Assembly (NCBI GenBank): GCA_037576215.1
Contig: JBANDB010000006.1
Location: 4,402,001 to 4,466,000, forward strand
Source of the DNA: Armillaria gallica
Lineage: Eukaryota > Basidiomycota > Agaricomycetes > Agaricales > Physalacriaceae
Reading direction: 5' to 3'
DNA: 64,000 bases
The position numbers and the translations under genes were made by a program. Under the pieces are notes generated by a model, which did no database searches, was not told the DNA's origin, and worked only from the letters and a program-made list of their open reading frames with translations. Positions 35,450-46,739 of the stretch are shown piece after piece. How positions within the stretch are numbered: position 1 is the stretch's first letter; each line of letters starts with the position of its first letter.

Positions 35450-36250
35450 TGTGTGCTCTGGACGCGGAACGGGGGACAGGCATACCATGACTACCTTAAA
35501 TTGAAGGTGATGGCACACAGAGCAGAGACGGCGAAGCAGATCATCGAGTTGACGGAAGAGCGCCAGTGTTGCAAGGCGGATACATATGATGTCTATTTTG
35601 ACAAAGACGTGCCTGAGGGAACCAAGGAGAAGCTGGGCCGCTACTTTGAGGAGCTGCCGAGTGAGAAGGATGGCTGGGTACGACGGATGGGCTGGCGGGA
35701 ATGCAGCTCGCAGACGGGGTGTGTGGGGTCATCTCAACGACAGGTGGCGCGGTGCATCCATATTGGCTCGTCACAGGAATCCTTTCAAGGCTGCTCAAGA
35801 CATACTCTTCTTTCTGGTTGTATGCGCGCACACCCTGTCTCTCTATCCACAGCATCATTCACACGTCCCGCAGCGATATCTGCATCAAACATATTGTCCA
35901 TGCTACCAACGGATGGACGTCCCACCTCCTCGCGCCAATGCAGGAAAAGATTGTTCCCGCGAGCGGACATATGACTGCACAGCGCGCTGGAACTGCCTTG
36001 GACGATGGATGGCTCGGCACGCGCTCGTTTGTTCTGCCCAAGCGCGTCCGAGGATCGATGGGACTATCTCACCCAGCAGCCGCCCAACCCTGCAACACTC
36101 GCAGAGAAATCCCACACAGAGTTTATGTTTGGCGGTGGCATCGAGATGGGCACCCCGTCCTTCTTTGACGCTATTGGATGTTCTGATGACAAGTTTCGAG
36201 TGTCGGCTGACCTTGGTGAGGTACTCTGCACGGGAATATGTTACCAATTC
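35450..36250 (+). pseudogene. FAD-dependent oxidoreductase (DAO-type) remnant 1
   Basis: Broken copy of a FAD-dependent amine/amino-acid oxidoreductase. It starts with TRNGGQAYHDYLKLK (the end of the FAD-binding SGATGRNGG motif) and ELPSEKDG. After a frameshift near 35700 it reads GVCGVISTTGGAVHPYWLV, then KHIVHATNGWTSHLLAPM, KIVPASGHMTAQRAG and, after another shift, EFMFGGGIEMG and SADLGEVLC. This order is that of DAO enzymes: FAD loop, GG..HP.rL, VvhAtNgW and KI.PvRg. The Rossmann dinucleotide-binding N-terminus is missing. It sits just upstream of HET copy 1, as do the plus-strand DAO remnants of the other units. Confidence 0.75.
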
Positions 36251-36515
36251 AATTACTCCCGATGTCAACGGAGCATTCGTGATTCAAGGAAATATTACAT
36301 GTGAACGAAACAGTGTCACACACTGATTCAACACGGTAACAACCGAGGTAGAACCTTGTTGCAACTACACTCCCCTGAGGTTCTCTTTGTATACATCTAG
36401 TAATAACGGGATGAGCATGGATCGTATGTACCAACCATCGTTTTCTTCCACTTCAAGTCTCTGTTCTGACTAGAATGGTTAGTGCTCCACTTGCGACAGG
36501 CTTGGATTCAAATTG

Positions 36516-38355
36516 CTGGCTATACAAATCCTTCGCGCAGAGACAACAAGGTATGTAGCTGTGAAATCCAATAGAAATGCACTGAACAGTATCATAGAGA
36601 AAGAGATACTATCCAAACCTCTCCAAAATCACCATCACCGCTCACACTGAAGGCGACTTGTCGATCGAAGATATCAAAATCCCAAATCAATGAGCCTATA
36701 CGGGTAGAAAGCCTGTCATACCATCCTCTCTTGCCGATACCCCCAGCGCCAGCCTCGGTGTCGATGGACTGTTGAAGACCTTGAACAGCACTCTGGGCAC
36801 CCAATGCGACTTCACCCCTTCTCTGTTGTCCCTTCTCAAAGCGTACATCTCAGATGAATATGATTTTGGCACTGTATATGGTTATCTCCGCCCCATATGG
36901 TTTGACTGTAACCTGAACTTCATCCAAGATTCACTGCGCACCTTTGAAGCGACGGACCAAGAAATACGACAAGAAGCGGTGGTTGATGGCCAGATCTCCC
37001 CCTCGGGAATGAGAATGGCACCTAGGCGCGTCTGGGATCTCTTCAGCAATAGGGTGGTGCCGTGGTGGGTTGCCTTGCATACACCATGGGGAATATCACA
37101 TGCCTGGCTGGATGCCAGCCGTCGCAAAAATGTGCTCACTCCCATCAATGGGTATCAATGGCCTGTGCCCATCCCAAAAGATGCCAACCTCGATCTCATC
37201 CGTATAGAACTGCTGAATCTCGGAGCAGAGTATGCATGGCTAGATGTCCTCTGTTTGAGGCAGGAAGGGGGACAAAATGAGGATCTGCGTGCAGGGGAGT
37301 GGATGTTGGATGTGCCCACCATCGGAAATGCATATGTTAAGGAAAATGTGGTTTACTACTTCAACGGGCTTGGACGGCCCTTGGAGCGCGGTTTTGATTC
37401 CGATAGTGATCGGAGTTGGTTCAAACGGACGTGGACGTTACAGGAGACGAGTGACAATTGGACGATAGGCGGGGATACGGGAGACGAGATGTTGAATGAG
37501 GAAGTACGGGAAAGATTCGAGTCGCAACTGGTATCCGTAAAACGCACAGTGACCAAAGTGGTTCGCTTGCTATCGCTGTTGCAGGATCGCAGGGCCGAGA
37601 AGGATGTGGATAAAGTTACAGCACTGGGATACTTTTTGGTATCCGACAGCACACCAACACACAATGAAACACGACCCACTGCATCTACCACTCAGGATTA
37701 CACAAATATTGACCCCAATTCAAACGATAATTCCATCGGAACGGGTAATCCAACCTCGACCATAGCACCGGCATACTCTGAGCTGGAGTCTGCTGAAGAT
37801 GCTTGGACAGCTCTAGTGGAGGTGATATGGGGGTATCATTGTTCAGATATGCTCCTTTTGTATCATGAACCTGGGCCCGAAAAAAATGCATGGAGACCAT
37901 CATGGCAGCAGGCCATGAACTGGAATATGCACACTTTCTCAATGGAACCCAGTTTACCTTATCCGGCCATGTGTGTTGAATACAATATGGAGACGCATAC
38001 TCATTCACACAATGGTTGGTGCATTCAATCGGCACAGGTGCAAGGGCTGGCCATGCCGGGGGCAGTACCCCGCAAAGGTCGCTTGATTATCCAAACCCGG
38101 TCCTGGTACAGAAGGAAGCACCAATACAAAATTTCCGCTGACCATCAATACCCAATACCTGATGGCGAATATTCATTGTTATGTGCCCCTAGCTTCCCTC
38201 GTAGGTTTCAAGTGACTGCATGCATTGTCGGGAAAATGCTGCCCGATCAAACATTTCTAAAGATATCGGTGTTCAAAATCATCGACTGGCGATGGAAGCT
38301 ACTGAAGCCCTGGCGGAGTGTGGGTGCTAAAAAGTTGCGTACTACTCTCGGTTGA
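36516..38355 (+). pseudogene. HET-domain gene, copy 1 (disabled)
   Basis: Heterokaryon-incompatibility (HET) domain protein. Domains of this type act in non-self recognition and can trigger cell death in fungi. Model: exon 1 36516-36550, intron 36551-36599, exon 2 36600-38355; 597 codons. The core shows WGISHAWLD, LGAEYAWLDVLCLRQEGG and RTWTLQETSDNW, as in HET domains (LSY.WG, lWiDalCInQ, R.WvlQE). A Thr/Asn/Ser-rich linker precedes YSELESAEDAWTALV, and the end carries YPIPDGEYSLL and SVFKIIDW. Two lesions are visible. The start codon position is CTG where copies 2 and 3 have ATG, and an in-frame TGA at 36691-36693 stands where the other copies have CGA, a C-to-T change at a CpG. After the stop the frame is open for 554 codons. 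Confidence 0.85.
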
Positions 38356-38396
38356 AAATACTTAAACCAAAGTCAATTATAGTTTCTGTATGCTCT

Positions 38397-38620
38397 TCAG
38401 GCAAGTGTCATTCTTTGCACCAGAAAATGCACCGTGTATTGAACACTACCTCTAGAACTAAATCCACATTCACTTCCTTCATGCTGTTTTGATATCAGAT
38501 GAATTAATCTTACCTGAGACTTGTCGCAGCAAGCACAGGCTTGATGATTTATATCTTCGGTGCAAGCATGGAATTGTAAGTGAATTCCTGGAGTTTGCAA
38601 AGGCCGCAGAGTCTCAAAAA
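38397..38620 (-). pseudogene. F-box/LRR gene remnant 1
   Basis: Minus frames include LCGLCKLQEFTYNSML (near 38590), which matches LYSLCKLQTFTYNGMLS in the intact F-box gene at 48.3-49.9 kb. Only this LRR-region piece is left. The same relic lies at the same distance behind HET copies 2 and 3. Confidence 0.55.
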
Positions 38621-38859
38621 CGGCATTGAGGGAGGGCTCACGTCCAAGCAGCCTGAGCCTCGGCTCACAGGCCATTCTACATACTTGCGGGAGGCCATCT
38701 CCCCCGTCGTTGTCTCCTTCTCTACCCACTCCTTCCAAACATTGACGGCTATTGTCGAGTACATACATACATCTAACATAACACAGCAGTATTCTCTAAG
38801 TATTCTCTTCGACATCAATTGTATTCTGGGGAGTTTCCTCCCACTGTTTACAGCAGTAG

Positions 38860-39115
38860 GACTTGGTCGAATCGACAATTACCAAGCTTCGAGGCGGTGT
38901 TTCAAGCCTACACGTCAACGAAGCAAAGAGGATTCATTGACAGACAATACTGTGTATCACTGGATACGTCTATTTCCCGGAGATCAACAGCGAAGCAACA
39001 AGATCTTACCAGCACGTTGAGAAGAACGAGGAAGAGGTTAATGTTCTTTCAACGGAACTCGACAGAATGTCTCGTTCATCGTCTCTAGCAGGGAACAAAT
39101 CCGACTGAGCAAGAA
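38860..39115. repeat. Unidentified conserved block of the duplicon, copy 1
   Basis: Recurs at 44350-44600 and 54663-54840 behind the F-box relic. The plus strand reads STKQRGFIDRQYC and, shifted, EKNEEEVNVLSTELDRMSRS, a helical stretch. No family is recognised and the coding strand is uncertain. Confidence 0.4.
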
Positions 39116-39169
39116 TGGTAAAACGAATGATATTTATCTCCGGTACTCCTCTGCAACTGCGATAGCATA

Positions 39170-40170
39170 TACGACGTTGTCCAACAGTATAATCTATTGC
39201 TGGATGCATCCTGTGAAAATGAGGTTAGAGGTAAGACAAAACAATGATAACAGTGATTTATACCATCTCGGAGTTCGAGCCATCGCTTCCTCTTCGGTGA
39301 TGTGCCAACACAGCATCATGAGACAGCCATCTAGTCTCACCGGTGATGCTTACCTCCTACGGAACAGCTCTTATTCTCCGTGCACCTTCTTGGCGCCTTC
39401 CCTTACCACATCCAACGAACTCTGCCGTCCAAAGTGTCATCAGCGAAAACGGCAACCTCGACTGTTCGTCTCCAGCGTACATTCATCGGGATCACATATA
39501 CGGCACGTCGGTCTCCAGCAGAATACGCTTATTGGACATTTGTTCAGGTAGTTCGGCAGTATTGAGGTTCAATGCGTAGCAAACGAGCCGATGTGCAGAT
39601 TTGGGAAGTACTGAGGAGGCGGAGGCTGAATGATGAAGTGAATGCGGAACTGAAGATAAATGTTAGCTTAGAGGGTATACGGCCGAGGTAGACATACTCG
39701 GTCCTCGCATAATTTCGTTCGTGATTCTATCCGTGTCTTCTTCCGCTTCCCGTGTATGCACCATACCACGATCCACGGCTATCCGTAGCTGCTGGGTGAA
39801 TACCCGTTGTTGCACATCTGGCATGTAGTGGTACTGCAAGCCGATCTCACCAAGTTCAACACAAGATGGATGCGACTGAGAATCTCAGATTCGACGGGAG
39901 GGGTATACAATTTTGCTTCGTATCTAGACAGAAATTATCGAGGTAGTAGCTTCAAAGTCGCAAAACTTACGGGTAAACGCCTGCGGGTGAGTTAGTAAGA
40001 AAATCGCAGCAAAATGGAGAACGTACCGATAACGAATCGATACCCTCCCATCTCCCATCCACTGTTCCTCACATGAAGACTTCCGGCTCGCACTACTACC
40101 GTCTCTACTCCCTCACCCGCACATACGTCCTTGACAAAGTCAAAAGTCGTCTCATACTCTCTTCAGGTAC
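39170..40170 (-). pseudogene. TatD-type DNase remnant 1
   Basis: Most decayed of three copies. Minus-strand pieces NKRILLETDVPYM (near 39530) and LWTAEFVGCGKG (near 39430) correspond to the LETDaP and IPWTAEF motifs of TatD-family metal-dependent deoxyribonucleases, which are better seen in copy 2. Introns are suggested by TTACTAAC branch sites (near 39990). Stops and shifts are frequent. Confidence 0.5.
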
Positions 40171-40182
40171 GGAACTATCAGG

Positions 40183-40735
40183 TCATGAGAAGGGCAAGAG
40201 GGTTTTTTTGATATTATTTCCCATGGCGATGGAGGTAATTGTAAAGAGCCGTAGACGAGAAGTCGCAGCATAGAAATATCGGAACAAAAGGCGTGTTGCC
40301 GTCCATTTTTCTGAAAGTCCTTCTTTCCTTCTCACTTCAATACCACTGTCGGAATATTGAATCCCGTCCGAAAATGCCGGCACAATACCTCTCGAGTTGA
40401 ACATGAAGGGAAGCGCGCAGACGGTGAAGTTGCTGATGATGAGCCAGGGCGCTGGTGTAACCGTCAAGAGATTTGCTGGAGGAACCACAAGTCCTGGCAC
40501 CCTTTCCTCCGAGTACGTGTAAACTGGTATTGAAGTCAATCAATGTCCGGCGTTGGATGTGCACCAATCAAAGTGGATATCGGTAACACCAGCATTGGAA
40601 CTGTTGATCCAAGGTAATATGGTGACGGGTCTGGGCACTGGGAAGGGAGGAAAAGTGGAAGGGACACCGAGTCGTGGCACGAGCACGCGAATAAGCGGGG
40701 ACGCGTCGGAAATCCAGCGCATAGGGCGAAGAGAA
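40183..40735 (-). repeat. Unidentified conserved block between TatD and DAO remnants, copy 1
   Basis: Matches 46080-46490 and 56080-56460, for example around GATATCGGTAACACCAGCATT (one base difference between copies). Minus-strand frames contain ISNFTVCALPFMFNS and SNAGVTDIHFDW, which look protein-like but are not recognised. Confidence 0.4.
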
Positions 40736-40739
40736 AAGC

Positions 40740-41470
40740 TATCTTCGCAACGTCACGCCAAACACAAACTCTGCACGGGATTTCTCGCCGAGTCCCGCAT
40801 GGTTGGGCGGGTGTTGGGTGACTCGGAGATGGTCCCATCGATCCTCAGACGCACTTGGATATAGCACAAACGACCGCACACCGAGCCATCCATCGTCTAA
40901 GCCACTTCCTGCGCGCTGTGCAGTCATAGGACCTCGCACGGGCACGATCTTTTCCCGCATCGGCGCGAGGAGGTGGGACGTCCATCCGTTGGTAGCGTGG
41001 ACGACGTGTTTAGCGTGGATATCGCCGCGGGGCGTTGTCGCGGATGGAAAGACCAAGTGTATGCGTGTACAGGCGGAATGGAGAGTACGTCTTGAGGAGC
41101 CTTAAGAGGATCCCAGTGACCAGCCGATATAGATGCACTGCCCCGCCCGTCATCGAGATAACCCCGCACACCCCGTCTGCGAGCTGCATCCCCGCCGGCC
41201 CCTCCGTCGTACCCCAGCCACCCTTCTCACTCGACAGCTCCTCCAAGTAGCGCCCCAGCCTCTCCTTGGCCCTATCAAACAACATGATAGTCTCCTTCGC
41301 CGCCTCCGCACCAGGTTTCTTCTTCAAATCCAGATATATAGTCATGGTATGGCGGTGGCATGGTACGTCCCCCGTTCCGCGCTGTAGCCCCAGAGGACAC
41401 ATCCTTCGCTTCCAACGTCACAACCACCAAAGATCCATCCGCATCCAGCAGCGTACGCGCAAACACCCGT
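40740..41470 (-). pseudogene. FAD-dependent oxidoreductase (DAO-type) remnant 2
   Basis: Inverted relative to remnant 1. Minus strand reads LEAKDVSSGATARNGG (near 41405), the classic end of the FAD ADP-binding region. It continues with KERLGRYLEELSSEKGGW, GMQLADGVCGVISMTGGAVH, YRLVTGILLRLLKTYSPF, KHVVHATNGWTSHLLAPM, REKIVPVRGPMTAQRAG and DDGWLGVRSFVLYPSASED. Motifs are in the correct order with two or three frame changes. It is one of the better preserved DAO copies but lacks the GxGxxG start and a clear C-terminus. Confidence 0.78.
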
Positions 41471-41624
41471 TATCCCAGTCATAATGTCGGCGCATGTAAG
41501 GTTTCAAATGATTTTGACTGGGCCACTCTTTACGCGGTAGGGAAAACTAGTCGTGTGCACAAAGAGAGATAGTGGACAGTAACCCCCAGCCTGTGAAACA
41601 GATGGAACAGAGTGGAAAGAATTA

Positions 41625-41865
41625 TCGCGCATGGTCGAAGTAGATTGCAAAGCAGAGGTGAAACCCCACGCGCTTATGTTTGGTGGTGGTATCGAGACGG
41701 CCACCACGTCCTTCTTCGACGCTGCCGAATGTGCTGAGGACAGCCAAGTTCTGTTTCGAATTTCGGCTTACCTTGGTGGGGTAGTTTGCACGAGAATACG
41801 TTACCGATTCAATTACTCCCGATGTCAACGGAGCATTCGTGATCCGAGGAAATATTGCATGTGAA
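41625..41865 (+). pseudogene. DAO-type oxidoreductase C-terminal piece upstream of HET copy 2
   Basis: Plus strand reads HALMFGGGIETATTSFFDA and RISAYLGGVVC, the same segment found at the end of remnants 1 and 4. The region behind it (41790-41880) is nearly identical upstream of every HET copy. So only the 3' end of the plus-strand DAO survives in this unit. Confidence 0.65.
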
Positions 41866-42026
41866 CGAACAGCCACAGACACTGATTCAAGGCGATAACA
41901 TCTCAGGTAGAACCTACACCCCGCTAAGGTTCTCCCTGTATACACCCAATAGTAACAGGATGCATCCCTACAATACCATTCCAGATTATAGTAATATCCC
42001 CCGGCGACATGATTGGATTCGACTGG

Positions 42027-43857
42027 ATGGTTATACAAATCCTGCGCGCAAAGACAACAGGGTGTGTAGCTGTAAAATCCTATAGAAGTGTACTGAATAA
42101 CAGTATCATAGAAAAAGTCTTACTATTCAAACCTCTCCAATGTCACCATCATTGCTCCCATTGAAGACGGCTTGTCGCTCCAAGATATCAAAGTCCCACA
42201 TCAACGAGCCTATACGGGTTCAAAGCCTGTCATATCATCCTCTCTCTCTGACACCCCCAGCGCCAGCCTCGGCGTTGATGGACTGATGAAGACGCTGAAC
42301 AGCACTCTTGGCACCAAATATGACCTCACCCCTTCTCTGTCGTCCCTTCTCGCAGCGTACATATCAGATGAATATGACTTCGGCACCGTATATGGTTATC
42401 TCCGCTCCATATGGTTTGATTGCGACTTGAACGACATCCAAGATTTACTGCGCACCTCTGAAGCGAAGGACCTAGAAATACGACAACAAGTGCTGGTTGA
42501 TGGCCAAATCACCAGGGAGGGACTGCGCATGGCCCCTAGGCGCGTCTGGGATCTCTTCAGCAATAGGGTGGTGCCATGGTGGGTTGCCTTGCATACACCA
42601 TGGGGAATATCACATGCCTGGCTGGATGCCAGCCGTCGCAAAAATGTGCTCATTCCCATCAACGGGCATCAATGGCCTGTGCCCATCCCAGAAGATGCCA
42701 ACCTCGATCTCGTTCGTATCGAAATGCTGAATCTCGGAGCAGAGTATGCATGGCTGGATGTCCTCTGTTTGAGGCAGGAAGGGGGTCGAGATGAGGATCG
42801 ACGTGCGGGGGAGTGGATGTTGGATGTGCCCACTATTGGAAATGCATATGCAGTGGGACCAGTGGTTTGCTACTTGGACGGGCTTGGACGGCCCTTGGAG
42901 CGCGGTTTCGATTTCAATAGTGATCGGAGTTGGTTCAAACGGACATGGACGTTACAGGAGACCAGTGACAAGTGGATGATAGGTGGGGATATGGGTGACA
43001 AGATGTTGTATAAGAAAGTATGGGCAAGATTCGAGTTGCAACTGGCATCCATGGAACAGGCTGACCGCAATACTGTTCACTGGCTATGGCTGTTGCAGGA
43101 TCGCAAGTCTGAAAAGGAGGTGGATAAAGTTGCAGCCCTGGCATACTTTTGGGCATCCCACAGCACACCAGCACATAATGAAACACGGCCCACTACATCT
43201 ACCACTCATGGTTACACCATTGAACCCACTTCAAACAATAATTCCATCAGAACAGGTGATCCAACCTTGACCACAACACCGGCATACTCTGAGCTGGAGT
43301 CTGCTGAAGATGCTTGGACAGCACTACTGAAGGTGATGTCCGGGGAGGATCGTTCAAACTTTCTCTTTTTGTATCATGAACCTGGGCCTGAAAAGAATGC
43401 ATGGAGACCATCATGGCAGCAAGCTATGAACTGGGATACACGATGTTTGTCTTCCTTTTTTTCTAGGTACACTCATCACGATATGAAGATGGGTACCTAT
43501 TTATACAATAATCAGTGCATTCAATCAGTACAGGTGCAAGGGCTGGCCATGCCGGGGGCAGCACCCCGCAAAGGACACTTGATTGTCCAAACCTGGTCCT
43601 GGTACAGAAGGAAGCATCAATACAAAATTTCCGCTAACCATCAATACCCAATACCAGATGGTGAATATTCATTGCTATGTGCCCCTCCATTACAATTTGG
43701 ATATGGGACTGCATGTGTTGTTGGGAAAATGCTGCCCAATCAAATATTTCTAAAGACATCAGTGTTCAAAATCATTGACTGGCGATGGAAGCTAGCGAGG
43801 TTTTGGGACACTGGTTTTCAAGTTGGGGTCAACAAGTGGTGGACTATTCTTGGTTGA
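42027..43857 (+). CDS. HET-domain gene, copy 2 (best preserved, splice site damaged)
   Basis: Model by comparison of all four copies: exon 1 42027-42061 (ATG at 42027), intron about 42062-42113, exon 2 42114-43857; 592 residues. The HET core lies at about residues 175-295 (WGISHAWLD, WLDVLCLRQEGG, RTWTLQETSDKW). A Thr/Asn linker spans about 368-402, then ESAEDAWTALL, and the C-terminal SVFKIIDW. There is no internal stop, unlike the other copies. The intron acceptor, AG in copies 1, 3 and 4, reads AA at 42112-42113, so normal splicing may fail. Translation could instead begin at the ATG at 42286, giving 523 residues that keep the HET core. No transmembrane segment is seen. Activity is uncertain. 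Confidence 0.85.
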
Positions 43858-44040
43858 AAATACTTAAACCAAAGAAAATTATAGTTTCTGTATGCTATTC
43901 AGAAAAGTGTCGCTCCTCACACCATAAAATGTACTGTGTATTGAAATTTGAATACTACCTCTAGAACTAAATCCATGTTCATGCTGCTTTGATATCAGGT
44001 GAATTAATCTTACAAACCTGTCACAGCCAGCACCAGCTTC

Positions 44041-44180
44041 TTAAGTTGTATCTTCAGGGAAAGCATGGGATTGTAAGTGAATTTGGAGTTTACAAAAGTC
44101 GCAGAGAGGCTCAAAAACAGTATTGAGGGAGGGCTCACGTTCAAGCAGCCTGAGCCTCGGCTCACATGCCATTCTACATA
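44041..44180 (-). pseudogene. F-box/LRR gene remnant 2
   Basis: Minus strand reads NTVFEPLCDFCKLQIHLQSH, matching the AIFEPLYSLCKLQ segment of the intact F-box gene. Only this piece is recognisable. It lies about 180 bases behind the HET copy 2 stop codon, as in the other units. Confidence 0.55.
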
Positions 44181-44349
44181 CCTCGCGAAAGGTCATCCCC
44201 CTGTCGTCGTCTCCCTCTTCTCTACGCACCCCTTCTAAACATCGACGGCTAATATCGAGTACATACATACATCTACATAGCATCGAACATACCACAGCAA
44301 TATCCTCTTGGACATCAGTTATATTCTCGGGATAAGGTGAGTTTCCTCC

Positions 44350-44600
44350 CACTGTTTACAGAGGCAGAACTTGGTGGAACCGACAAATATTAAGCTTCGA
44401 AGAAGTGCTTCAAGCCGACACGTCAACAGAGCAAAGAGGATTTATTGGCAGACGATACTGTGTATCACCGGATATGTCTATTTCCCAAAGATCAACAGCG
44501 AAGCAACAAGATCTTACCAGCACGGTTGAGAAGAACAAGGAAGATGTTAGTGTTCTTTCAATGGAACTCGATAGAATGTCTCGTTCATCATCATAGCAGA
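44350..44600. repeat. Unidentified conserved block of the duplicon, copy 2
   Basis: Same block as 38860-39115. The plus strand here reads STEQRGFIGRRYCVS and KNKEDVSVLSMELDRMSRS. The frame is open for 63 codons. Function unknown. Confidence 0.4.
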
Positions 44601-44884
44601 GAATAAATCTGACTGGGCAAGAATGATAAAACGAAGGATATTTGTTTCCGGTATTCCTCTCTAACTGTGATAGCATATACGACATTGTCCAACAGTATGA
44701 TCTGTTGTGATGCACCCTAAAATGAAGTCAGAGGTAAGAAGAAAACAACAATAGCGGTAATCTATACCATCTCGGACTCGGAGTTCGAGCCGTCGTTTCC
44801 TCTTCATCGATGTGCTCGTTATTGTCGTTGAAAGGCCGATGTAGCATCATAAGATGGCCGTCTAGTCGCTGGCCGCCATTACCT

Positions 44885-45950
44885 CCTACTGAACAGCTCT
44901 TACACCCCGTATACCCTCTTGACACCTTCTCTTATCACATCCAATGAACTCTGCCGTCCAAGGTATTATCAGCGAGAACGAGAATGACTGCTTCGTCTCC
45001 GGTGTATATTCATCGGGACCACATATACATGGCACGCCGGTTTCCAGCTGAATCCGCTTGTTGGACATTTGTTTAAGTAGCTCGGTAGTATTGAGGTTCG
45101 ATGCGTAGCAAATGACGCTGATGTGGAGATTCTGAATGTACTCGAGGAGGTGTAGGCCGAATGATGAAGCAGTGGATGCGAAGCTGAAGATAAATGTTGG
45201 CTTGGAGGGTAGACGGTCGAGGTAGATATACTCGGTCTTTAGGCATGATTTCCTTCATGATTCTCTCCGTGTCTTCTTCCACCTCCCGTGTATACACTGT
45301 TATTGGGATATCATGATCCATGGCTATCCGTAGCGAATACCCATTGTTGCACAGTGGTAATGCAAGCCGATCTCACCAAGTCCAATACAAGATAGATGTG
45401 ACAGCGCAGTGAGAATTCCAGATTTTAGATTTGACGGCAGGGGTATATGATTTTGTGTATGGATGTTAACTATCGAGACACAACAGCTTCAAAGGCACTG
45501 GTGAATGCCTGCTGTTGAGTTAGTAAGAAAATCGAAGCAAAAAGGAGACACTCCTGGCCCCCGACGATTTCAGTGTAAAGGAAATCAGGTGGAAATGATT
45601 TGCTGAACTGAAAAACCTTCCTCAGATACATTTCCATCTGCCGGAAATCAGATTTTGGCAGTGAGATTTCTGTTTCCGACTTGACGGAAATGGTATATGG
45701 AAACTTTTCCAGCGCCACTGCACGTTTCCTTCATGCAGAAACTTGGGCGTGACAGGAGTGAAAACATACCGATAACGAATCGATACCCTCCCATCTCTCA
45801 TCTGCCAGCTCCTTCTGTATTCCTCACATGAAGACCTCCGGCTCGCAACTACCTCACCCGCATATACGCCCTTGACAAAGTCAAAAGCCGTCTCATACTC
45901 CCTTCATGTGCGCAACTATTAGGTCGTAAAGGAGGGCGAGAGCTCTTTTT
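44885..45950 (-). pseudogene. TatD-type DNase remnant 2
   Basis: Minus strand, in order: GLGEIGLHYH-type segment near 45370, VYTREVEEDTERIMKEI (45300-45245), after a one-base shift LPSKPTFIFSFASTASSFGL and HISVICYASNLNTTELLKQM, then NKRIQLETGVP and IIPWTAEFIGCDKR (near 44930). TatD-family DNases have IGEiGLD, H.Rea..d....l, the SNLNTse.ir segment, ETDaP and IPWTaeFv. The metal-binding His of the CHF motif is not evident. The intron near 45530 has TTACTAAC and contains a 212 bp inverted-repeat insertion. Known members degrade DNA in repair or apoptosis; this copy is broken. Confidence 0.62.
45549..45760. mobile_element. 212 bp inverted-repeat insertion in the TatD remnant 2 intron
   Basis: Ends are CACTCCTG and CAGGAGTG. 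The sequence is absent from the matching place in TatD remnants 1 (near 40015) and 3 (near 55710), where AAAAGGGAACATACCGATAA-like sequence runs straight through. It is a small MITE-like insertion; the target duplication is unclear. Confidence 0.6.
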
Positions 45951-46079
45951 CTTGGTGTTCTTTCCCATGGCAATGGAGGTGATTGTAAAGAACCGTAGAT
46001 GGGAAGTCACAGCATGGGAGTATCAGAAAAAAAGGCGTGTACCATCCATTTTTGAACGATTCTTTCTTTGCCCCCTCAC

Positions 46080-46490
46080 TTCAATACCACTGTTGGAAAA
46101 TCAAATCCCATCCGGAAATGCTGGCACGATACCTCCCGAGTTGAACAGACAACGTTGAGGAGTTGGAGGTGAACATGGAGGGAAGCATGCAGGCGGTGGA
46201 GTTGCTGATGACGAGTCTGTAGTAGGCGATGTTGTTTGGCACTGATGAACTGGTCAACTTCGCTGGAGGAACCGGAAGCAAGATTGTGTATGTAAGTCTT
46301 GACACCCTTTCTTCCGAGTACGTGTTATCAAAGCCAATTGATGTCCGATGTTGAATGCATACCAATCAAAGTGGATATCGGTAACACAAGCATTGGAACT
46401 GTTTATCCAAGGTAATACGGCGGTGGGTCCGGGCAATAGGAAAGGAGGGAACGTGGAAGATTCTGTATAGCTATGACAACGGAGCATCAC
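46080..46490 (-). repeat. Unidentified conserved block between TatD and DAO remnants, copy 2
   Basis: Counterpart of 40183-40735. Minus frames read LPWINSSNACVTDIHFDWY and LVISNSTACMLPSMFTSNSS, possibly a Ser/Thr-rich secreted or GPI-type protein fragment. No family call. Confidence 0.35.
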
Positions 46491-46739
46491 AGCGTCGCCA
46501 ATGTGTTCTTGGACACGGAGTTGTGGTATGAGCTGGATCAGGAGGTGTAAGCGGGGAGGCGTCGGGCGTCCAGCAGATGTGGCGAATCAGCGACGAATAG
46601 AAGAGCCATCTCAGCCAGCTTGAAATGGTTATGATGATAATGATGAAGGTCTAGAATGAATGAGTATGAGATATAGAAAGGAGTGTGAAGCTAACGCACC
46701 AGACCAAAATGATGCTTCAACACCAATAGTCACTTATTC

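Noticed and set aside
35785..36268. Minus-strand frames across DAO remnant 1
   Set aside because: Antisense shadows of the DAO motifs; similar shadows recur at every DAO copy.
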